Assembly (NCBI GenBank): GCA_039026555.1
Contig: JBCCMB010000128.1
Span: 1-8,079 of the forward strand
DNA from: JBCCMB01 sp039026555
GTDB taxonomy: Bacteria > Pseudomonadota > Alphaproteobacteria > Caulobacterales > Hyphomonadaceae
Direction: 5' to 3'
Length of the DNA stretch: 8,079 nucleotides
Of this stretch, positions 1 to 5,270 are shown piece after piece. The notes beneath the pieces were generated by a model. The model ran no database searches. It was not told the origin of the DNA and saw only the letters and a program-made list of their open reading frames with translations. How positions within the stretch are numbered: the stretch's first letter is position 1; each line of letters begins with the position of its first letter. Made by a program: the position numbers and the translations under genes.

Positions 1-1506
1 GCCCTCTAGAGAAAACGCCAAATTCAAAACATCATTATCAAGAAAGCCCCGAGAATTCGCGCCCGGCGGAAAATTCATAGCGTAGACGGCTTCGGTAATG
101 CGGCCCGCGCTAACGTTTTGTTTGACCCAATCGCGCGCGCCTTTACCCAGATTGACGGGCCAAAACGCAAGCGCATCTTCGGTCGACGCGCCCTCTCCGG
201 CGGCTTCTAGACGCACGCCGACTTCGGTTACGCCATCAAACTCGCCCAGATAAATCTCACCGGAGGCGGTGGCGTTGAAACTTCCCGCCGATCCGATCGC
301 CCGGCCGATATCCAGCGTTCGTTCCGCCGGGTTTACCCGGCCGCCCAACTCTAGCGATGAAATACTCCACGGCGCCTCGAACATGGGCGTTGCATCGAAA
401 ACGATGTCCTCTGCAGAGAGCGTGATCGGAAAATCGGGGGCTTCAACCCCTTCAAAGAATTCTTCAAGATCCACGCGCGCGGAATACCGGCCGCCAAAGC
501 CTTCCGCGTCGACGTCAAAATCGACAATGTCTAATTGCCGCCCGGCGATATCCAGCCCGATGTCGATGGCGAGGCGGTCGACATTGCGGGTCAGGTCTCC
601 CCAAACGAACTGGCCGCCATTGGAGCTCGCGGACAATTCGATCGTTTCAACGCCCAAATCCTCGGACGCGGTAGCCGAAAGAGACACATTTGTCGCGCCC
701 TCGAACGCCACCGGCAAATCGGCCGGCGCAAATAAATCGGCCATTTGGCTGAGTGTGACGCCGTCCAGTTCGATGCTGGCCGATAGGCTCTCAACCTCAG
801 CGTCCGCCGACGCGCTGAAGCTGGCCCGCGTCGGCGCGCCCTCGCCGCGCAAAGCCGCTTCCAGCTTTAGCGACACGCCGTCCGTGTCAGCTCTCCATGC
901 GCCGGATAAAGGCTGTGCGACCCAGGTCACGCCATTCGCCGCGTCGATCAGCTCCAGAGTGAAATTCTCAAGGTCGACGCGCTCAAAGGATTGGTCCGCA
1001 ATGGCGCGCCGGATGGGCGGCAAAAAGGTCCGCCAATTGGAAAGATCTAAATTCGTCGATGGCGGTTCTGCATTTGTTACTTCGTCCGCCCGGGGCGGCG
1101 ATGTCGACCAATTCCCGTCCTCAGCGCGCCAAAGCTTCGCCGCGCCGTCTTCAAGCCTGACGCCCAGGGTTTTGATGCGGCCGCGGATAAGCGACGCTGA
1201 GTCCACAGCGATCACGGCTCGCGCAGCGTCGCCCATCAAGCCGCCATTTTCGTCATAGGCTCTTAAACCGCGCGCCGCCGCTTCAATGCGCCGGCGATCT
1301 TGCGACCATTCGAGCGCGACCCCCTGGAGCGTGACGGGCAGCCCGCCCCTTGCATCCGTAAGCGCCGCTTCGACTTGCGGCTTTAAGAAAGACAGATCCA
1401 ACGGACCCTGAGAGAGGCGCCACACCAATGTCCCGCCGGCGGCGAGAATTGCGAGCACGAGAATGGCGGCGCTCTCCCAAAGCAACGTGCGCGCGGAAAT
1501 CTTCAC
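1..1506 (-). CDS. AsmA/YhdP-like (DUF3971) envelope protein, N-terminal part, cut by window edge
   Basis: Reading the minus strand from GTG at 1506 gives 502 codons with no stop before the left edge, so the C-terminal part lies outside; family members are usually around 1000 residues or more. Residues 1-7 are basic (MKISART), residues 8-29 form one hydrophobic segment, and then comes RLSQGPLDLSFLKP, the membrane-proximal signature of YhdP/AsmA-like proteins. The rest is a long periplasmic-type region of alternating beta-strand character, ending in FWPVNLGKGARDWVKQNV, which resembles the DUF3971 core. The family is inner-membrane anchored and linked to phospholipid transport and outer-membrane homeostasis; the exact role here is inferred. 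An in-frame TAG at 1581-1579 limits the 5' end. TTG at 1575 is an alternative start that adds 23 residues. I prefer GTG because it puts a short basic tail before the membrane segment. The gene is divergent from bcp. Confidence 0.85.
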   Translation of the reverse strand, partial: MKISARTLLWESAAILVLAILAAGGTLVWRLSQGPLDLSFLKPQVEAALTDARGGLPVTLQGVALEWSQDRRRIEAAARGLRAYDENGGLMGDAARAVIAVDSASLIRGRIKTLGVRLEDGAAKLWRAEDGNWSTSPPRADEVTNAEPPSTNLDLSNWRTFLPPIRRAIADQSFERVDLENFTLELIDAANGVTWVAQPLSGAWRADTDGVSLKLEAALRGEGAPTRASFSASADAEVESLSASIELDGVTLSQMADLFAPADLPVAFEGATNVSLSATASEDLGVETIELSASSNGGQFVWGDLTRNVDRLAIDIGLDIAGRQLDIVDFDVDAEGFGGRYSARVDLEEFFEGVEAPDFPITLSAEDIVFDATPMFEAPWSISSLELGGRVNPAERTLDIGRAIGSAGSFNATASGEIYLGEFDGVTEVGVRLEAAGEGASTEDALAFWPVNLGKGARDWVKQNVSAGRITEAVYAMNFPPGANSRGFLDNDVLNLAFSLEG

Positions 1507-1534
1507 GCTTTTCGCCGCCTGGAGCTGGATATCG

Positions 1535-1555
1535 CCATTATTGGATCCATTATTG
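1535..1555. repeat. 9-bp direct repeat between the divergent genes
   Basis: CCATTATTG occurs at 1535-1543 and again at 1547-1555, a 12-base period. It lies upstream of bcp and upstream of the preferred GTG start of the AsmA-like gene, so it could be a regulator site. If the AsmA-like gene instead starts at TTG 1575, the repeat is coding and gives the peptide NNGSNNG. The repeat is seen directly; its function is unknown. Confidence 0.35.
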
Positions 1556-1591
1556 CGCTCACGCTGAGCCTTCAAATCCTACACTCGTTCC

Positions 1592-1596
1592 GAGGA
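1592..1596 (+). promoter_or_regulatory. Ribosome binding site of bcp
   Basis: GAGGA lies 6 bases before GTG 1603 and fixes this non-ATG start. No other in-frame start nearby has comparable spacing. Confidence 0.6.
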
Positions 1597-1602
1597 CACA
1601 AC

Positions 1603-2076
1603 GTGACACAATCCCTTCAAACTGGCGACGCTGCGCCTGCATTCGACATGCCCTCCAACGACGGTCGCGCAAAATTGTCGGATTACGCCGGCAAAACGCT
1701 TGTCCTGTATTTCTATCCCAAAGACGACACGCCAGGCTGCACGAAACAAGCAATCGGGTTCACCGAACATCTTAGCGCGTTCGCCGCCGCCGGAGCGGAA
1801 GTCTTGGGCGTCTCAAAAGATACACTCGCGAAACATGAAAAATTCATCGACAAGCATGATCTAAAAATCCGTTTGGCCACGGATGACGACGGCGCGGTTT
1901 GCGACGCGTTTGGCGTTTGGATCGAAAAGAAAATGTACGGCAAGACTTATATGGGAATCGAACGCGCAACTTTTTTGATCGGCCCAGACGGCGTCATTCG
2001 GGAGATATGGCGAAAAGTTAAGGTGCCCGGACACGTGGAAAAAGTGCTCGACGCCGCCCAATTGACCAATTCTTGA
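1603..2076 (+). CDS. bcp: Thioredoxin-dependent thiol peroxidase (Bcp/PrxQ family peroxiredoxin)
   Basis: This 157-residue protein has the usual length for Bcp. It is a cytoplasmic peroxiredoxin that reduces hydrogen peroxide and organic hydroperoxides using thiols such as thioredoxin. The thioredoxin-like fold begins with GDAAPAF (8-14) and LSDYAGKTLVLYFYPKDDTPGC (25-46). The peroxidatic cysteine is Cys46 in TPGCTKQA, with Thr43 and Pro39 in the usual places, and MYGKTYMGIERATFLI (111-126) carries the conserved Arg121. The resolving cysteine five residues after Cys46 in E. coli Bcp is missing (Ile51). The only other cysteine is Cys100, so this is a 1-Cys enzyme or one that uses an unusual partner. 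The start is GTG; GAGGA at 1592-1596 is 6 bases upstream and supports it. No strong terminator follows. It is divergent from the AsmA-like gene and 194 bases before the M23 gene. Confidence 0.95.
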   Translation: MTQSLQTGDAAPAFDMPSNDGRAKLSDYAGKTLVLYFYPKDDTPGCTKQAIGFTEHLSAFAAAGAEVLGVSKDTLAKHEKFIDKHDLKIRLATDDDGAVCDAFGVWIEKKMYGKTYMGIERATFLIGPDGVIREIWRKVKVPGHVEKVLDAAQLTNS

Positions 2077-2270
2077 CTTCAAAGCCGAAGTTGCCGTCCA
2101 AATTTTCATCTGTGATTAATATCGGTGTCGGATACTGCCGTGGAAACCTCAGGATAGGGGTTCGCGAGCGGGAAGAAGTGCGTTATGCATGTGTCTGACG
2201 CGCAACACTCGGCATTTTTGTGGGGTCTGAGCGTGATCAGCGTAGAGGACACAAACATCGGGCGGCGTCG
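2076..2270 (+). other. Leader/intergenic region between bcp and the M23 gene
   Basis: About 194 bases with no convincing gene. A weak hairpin, ACTTC (2076-2080) with GAAGT (2087-2091), overlaps the bcp stop but lacks a T-run, so it is at best a poor terminator. A possible sigma70-type promoter is TTGCCG (2091-2096) with ATTAAT (2115-2120), spacer 18; the match is weak. AGAGGA at 2244-2249 is the best Shine-Dalgarno-like string, but it is 21 bases from ATG 2271 and not in range of any good start. The M23 reading frame stays open back to a possible GTG at 2220. No tRNA or riboswitch fold was recognised. Confidence 0.3.
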
Positions 2271-3497
2271 ATGGCGGTAGGCTTAGCGGGTCAAGCGAAA
2301 GCTCTTTTTGAGAAGGCATTCCCTGAAAGACAGATCTACCATCGGAGCGGCGGCTCCGTTCGGTATGTCTCCGTGTCTCCCACCCGACAGGCCATGTTCG
2401 CCAGCGGTGCGACTTTGCTCGCCGCATGGGTTCTTTTCTCTTCAGCCGTCGTTCTTCTAAGAGGCCCGTCCTTAGACGCCCAGTCGAGCGCTGCAGATCG
2501 AAAGATCGCTAAATACGAACGTTGGCTTCAACAAGCGCAAGCCAAAGACGCGGCCGCGCTCTCCCTCCTTGAGGAGCGCACCGTCGCCTTTACACGTGCG
2601 ACCGACGATTTCGAGCGGCGCCACTCAACGCTTAAGTCCCTGCTCAGCGCCCTTAAAGGCGAGGACGTAAATGACAGCGTTGCGTTGAAAGGCGATGGCG
2701 GCGGCGTTTTGGTCAACGCCTCCATTGAAGAAGCGGATGCGCGCCAAAGCCGGCCGTCCAGCGCGGCTATGGGCTCCGTTGAAGTCGCAGGCTTCCGCGC
2801 CAAGATCGATTCACTCGAGGCGCGCCAAACTGCGTTTCTAGATGACGCCGAAGACCAAGCTGTAGCGCGTTCGGAACGGTCGCGCGGCGTTTTGCAATTA
2901 ACAGGCGTCGGCGTCGGCCGTGTGCTGGAGGAAACCGACAGTGGCGGACCGCTTCTAGAAATGGGTGCGCTGGCGACCTCCGACCTTTCGGAGGTCGACG
3001 ATGTGAACGCCTTTTCTCAACGTGTGCGGGAAGTCGCGGCGCGGCTCGAAGAAGCAAAAGTTTTCGAAGACCTGATTCATGCCGTTCCGCTGGGCGCGCC
3101 TGTTGGCGTCGAATACCGGGAGACGTCAGGTTTCGGAAAACGGACGGATCCTTTCACAAGACGTCTTGCTTGGCACTCAGGGCTGGATATGGCCGCCTAT
3201 CGTGGCGCGCCGATTATCACGTCAGCGCCCGGCGAGGTGACCTATGCCGGCCGTAAGTCTGGATATGGCCGCGTTGTCGAAGTCGATCACGGCTTCGGAT
3301 TTAAAACTCGCTATGGCCACTTAAACTCAATAACAGTAAAAAGAGGTGATGTTGTTCCACTCGGCCAAAAGGTCGGAACAATGGGGAGTACGGGGCGGTC
3401 TACGGGTCCTCACCTTCATTATGAGGTGTGGTTTCGAGGCAAAGTCTATAATCCAAGGGAATTCTTGAGGGCCGGTAAGCATGTTCACAAAGGGTAA
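2271..3497 (+). CDS. lmdC: Membrane-anchored M23 (LytM) peptidoglycan endopeptidase, LmdC-like
   Basis: This 408-residue zinc metallopeptidase is predicted to cut peptidoglycan cross-links in the periplasm. Residues 1-40 are a cytoplasmic tail containing FPERQIYHRSGGSVRYV (17-33), a segment typical of alphaproteobacterial DUF5930/M23 proteins. Residues 41-63 are one membrane segment. Residues 72-129 look like a charged coiled coil. The C-terminal M23 domain runs from about 285 to 400. All zinc-site and catalytic residues are present: His302 and Asp306 in HSGLD, His350 in YGHL, and His381/His383 in HLH, so it should be active rather than a degenerate activator. ATG 2271 fits the start of the conserved tail; GTG 2220 would add 17 residues and has no good ribosome site. 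The stop overlaps the bactofilin gene, as in the Hyphomonas lmdC-bacA pair. The symbol is given by analogy; M23 identity is far firmer than orthology. Confidence 0.9.
   Translation: MAVGLAGQAKALFEKAFPERQIYHRSGGSVRYVSVSPTRQAMFASGATLLAAWVLFSSAVVLLRGPSLDAQSSAADRKIAKYERWLQQAQAKDAAALSLLEERTVAFTRATDDFERRHSTLKSLLSALKGEDVNDSVALKGDGGGVLVNASIEEADARQSRPSSAAMGSVEVAGFRAKIDSLEARQTAFLDDAEDQAVARSERSRGVLQLTGVGVGRVLEETDSGGPLLEMGALATSDLSEVDDVNAFSQRVREVAARLEEAKVFEDLIHAVPLGAPVGVEYRETSGFGKRTDPFTRRLAWHSGLDMAAYRGAPIITSAPGEVTYAGRKSGYGRVVEVDHGFGFKTRYGHLNSITVKRGDVVPLGQKVGTMGSTGRSTGPHLHYEVWFRGKVYNPREFLRAGKHVHKG
3467..3471 (+). promoter_or_regulatory. Ribosome binding site of the bactofilin gene, inside the M23 gene
   Basis: GAGGG sits 9 bases before ATG 3481, within the last codons of the M23 gene. 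It supports independent initiation of the overlapping bactofilin gene within one transcript. Confidence 0.55.
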
Positions 3498-3978
3498 AAC
3501 ACCTGAAACGTCCGCGAATGCGAACGCAAAGCCGAAAACACCGGCGCCAGCGCCTGACGCTGCGCGTCGTCCCGCTGCGGGCGCGGCTCGCTCCGCGCCG
3601 TCACTGATCAGCGCAGACGTCAAAATGCGCGGCTCCTTCGAAAGCGCCGGAGAAGTCCAAATCGACGGTCAAATCGAGGGCGACGTTAAAGCCACCGCTT
3701 TGACCATTGGCGACAGCGGCGCTGTTATCGGCGAAGTCGAGGCTGAAACCGTCACCGTGCGCGGAAAGGTGAAGGGGACGATCCGTTCCAAGAAAGTTCA
3801 CCTCTGCACAGGCTCAAATGTGGAAGGCGACATTACGCACGCCTCGCTCGCCATCGAACCGAATGCGGTGTTTCAAGGTCAGGTGCGTCACGCACAGGAT
3901 CCGATGGCCGCTCCAGCAGCAGCCACAGACGCCGCACCTGCAACACCTGCTCCGGCGCCTGTGAAGCCTGCAAGTTAA
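3481..3978 (+). CDS. bacA: Bactofilin (polymer-forming cytoskeletal protein)
   Basis: This 165-residue protein has the bactofilin architecture: a Pro/Ala-rich disordered N-terminal tail (about 1-40), a beta-helix core (about 42-137) and a Pro/Ala-rich C-terminal tail (about 141-165). The core shows the short repeating turns of the family, for example GEVQIDGQIEGDV (57-69), LTIGDSGAVIGEVEAETV (74-91), VRGKVKGTI (93-101) and GSNVEGDI (111-118). Bactofilins polymerise without nucleotides into membrane-associated filaments that localise cell-wall enzymes. The first residues, MFTKGK, resemble the short N-terminal membrane-targeting peptide of Caulobacter BacA (MFSKQAK, from memory). The 17-base overlap with the M23 gene indicates co-translation and a joint function. 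A strong terminator follows 26 bases after the stop. Note that bacA is also the name of an unrelated undecaprenyl-pyrophosphate phosphatase gene. Confidence 0.93.
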   Translation: MFTKGKTPETSANANAKPKTPAPAPDAARRPAAGAARSAPSLISADVKMRGSFESAGEVQIDGQIEGDVKATALTIGDSGAVIGEVEAETVTVRGKVKGTIRSKKVHLCTGSNVEGDITHASLAIEPNAVFQGQVRHAQDPMAAPAAATDAAPATPAPAPVKPAS

Positions 3979-4004
3979 GCTGGACCGGACACAAAGCAGA
4001 ATTC

Positions 4005-4042
4005 AAAAGCTCATCCCCAATGGCGTGGATGAGCTTTTTTTT
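4005..4042 (+). terminator. Strong intrinsic terminator after the bactofilin gene, possibly bidirectional
   Basis: The 12-bp perfect stem AAAAGCTCATCC (4005-4016) with GGATGAGCTTTT (4027-4038) has a 10-base loop and an 8-base T-run (4035-4042) on the plus strand. On the minus strand the same hairpin is followed by only four T residues, so it may also stop prfB transcription arriving from the right, less efficiently. It lies between the convergent stops at 3978 and 4082, in a gap with no other feature. Confidence 0.9.
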
Positions 4043-4081
4043 GAGACACGGCTATCAACATGCTGAGCACAACGCCGCGCG

Positions 4082-5198
4082 CTAAGCCTGTTCCTTGTTT
4101 CCCGCGGCGAGCTGGGCGAGCGACGCCGACAGAAACCGATCGATATCGCCATCGAGCACCCCTTGCGTATCCGATGTTTCGACATTTGTACGAAGGTCTT
4201 TGACCATCTGGTAGGGCTGCAAAACGTAGGACCGTATCTGGCGTCCCCACCCGATCTCCGTCTTGCTGTCGGCCTCCGCCTGCGCCGCCTCCTCGCGTTT
4301 GCGGAGCTCCATCTCATAAAGCCGCGCGCGCAGCATGTCCCACGCAGCGGCGCGGTTTTTGTGTTGGGAGCGATCATTTTGGCATTGCACGACAATACCC
4401 GTCGGTTCATGCGTCAGCCGGATGGCGCTATCGGTCTTATTGACATGCTGTCCGCCGGCGCCCGACGCGCGATAGGTATCGACGCGCACATCCTTGTCGT
4501 CGATTTCGACCTCAATCGTGTCGTCAATGACCGGATAAACCCAGATCGATGCGAAGCTAGTGTGCCGCCGCGCGTTGGAATCAAAAGGTGAAATCCGCAC
4601 TAGGCGGTGCACGCCGGATTCCGACTTCAGCCATCCATAAGCGCTGTCGCCCTTCACCTTCAACGTGGCGGATTTTATGCCGGCTTCTTCGCCGACATGT
4701 TCTTCGATCTCTTCCAGCTTCATGTCGTGCGCATTCGCCCAACGCACATACATCCGCCGGAGCATGGACGCCCAATCCTGGCTTTCCGTTCCGCCCGCGC
4801 CTGCATGGACCTCGATGAAGCAGTCATTGCCGTCGACTTCGCCCGACAAGAGCGCTTTGAGCTCCGCCTGCTCCGCCCTCTCCAAAGCCGCGCGCAAACC
4901 CGCGCCGACATCTTCCAGCAAGCTGTCATCGCCCTCCAGCTCCGCCAGTTCGCTCAACTCCTCAGCGTCTGAAATTTCCTGCTCAAGCGCACGTATATCG
5001 TCCATTGCAGCGGCGATGCGATTGCGCTCGCGCATCAAGGCCTGGGCGTCATTAGGATTGTTCCAAAACTCAGCGTCTTCCGACAATGCCGTGATTTCTT
5101 CTAAACGCTTTTCTGAGGCATCCCAGTCAAAGACGCCTCCTCAGCAGATCGACGGACTGCTTGATTTTATCGGCTATGGCCGAAAACTCTGGCGACAT
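4082..5198 (-). CDS. prfB: Peptide chain release factor 2 (RF2), expressed by programmed +1 frameshift
   Basis: RF2 recognises UGA and UAA stop codons and triggers peptide release on the ribosome. Frame one starts at ATG 5198 and reads 23 codons (MSPEFSAIADKIKQSVDLLRRRL) to an in-frame TGA at 5129-5127. Skipping one T lets reading continue as DWDASEKRLEE to the stop at 4082, for a 371-residue product, close to the E. coli length of 365. The join restores the conserved LDWD segment of RF2. Motifs are SPF (203-205), the stop-codon reading tripeptide, and GGQ (248-250), the hydrolysis motif, at almost E. coli numbering. The residue equivalent to K-12 Thr246 is Ala244, the common bacterial form. 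AGGA lies 10 bases before the ATG. It follows mrcA by 72 bases on the same strand, probably in one operon. A start at TTG 5086 would remove 37 conserved residues and is not credible. Confidence 0.96.
5126..5141 (-). promoter_or_regulatory. prfB +1 programmed frameshift (recoding) site
   Basis: On the minus strand the order is AGGAGG (5141-5136), a three-base spacer CGT, then CTT TGA C (5132-5126). This is the geometry of the E. coli site (AGGGGG, TAT, CTT TGA C). The internal Shine-Dalgarno-like sequence pairs with 16S rRNA and, when RF2 is scarce and the ribosome pauses at UGA, the P-site tRNA on CTT slips forward one base. This makes RF2 synthesis self-regulating. UGA followed by C is a weak stop context, which favours slippage. 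Confidence 0.95.
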
Positions 5199-5270
5199 AT
5201 CGCTTAAATCCTAGAAAAGGGACAAGTCGGTTTGAACGGACAAGGATCTACGCTGGTAAAGTCAGGTGGA

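Noticed and set aside
269..1258. A 329-codon open frame on the plus strand
   Set aside because: It is antisense to the 502-codon AsmA-like frame. Its product is Ser/Ala/Arg-rich without recognisable motifs, typical of the opposite strand of a GC-rich gene, whereas the minus-strand product has a membrane anchor and family motifs.
2076..2091. Terminator after bcp
   Set aside because: The stem is only 5 bp (ACTTC/GAAGT), begins at the stop codon, and has no T-run.
5127..5129. Nonsense mutation making prfB a pseudogene
   Set aside because: The TGA is in the exact recoding context (AGGAGG, 3-base spacer, CTT TGA C), and the shifted frame restores conserved RF2 sequence.
4665..5207. A 180-codon open frame on the plus strand (also smaller frames at 4163-4972)
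   Set aside because: It is antisense to prfB, has a low-complexity Ser-rich product, and has no support compared with the clear RF2 motifs on the other strand.
5220..5244. Direct repeat GGACAAG (5220-5226 and 5238-5244) between mrcA and prfB
   Set aside because: A 7-base repeat with an 18-base period in a 72-base gap is easily chance; it has no associated promoter or known motif.
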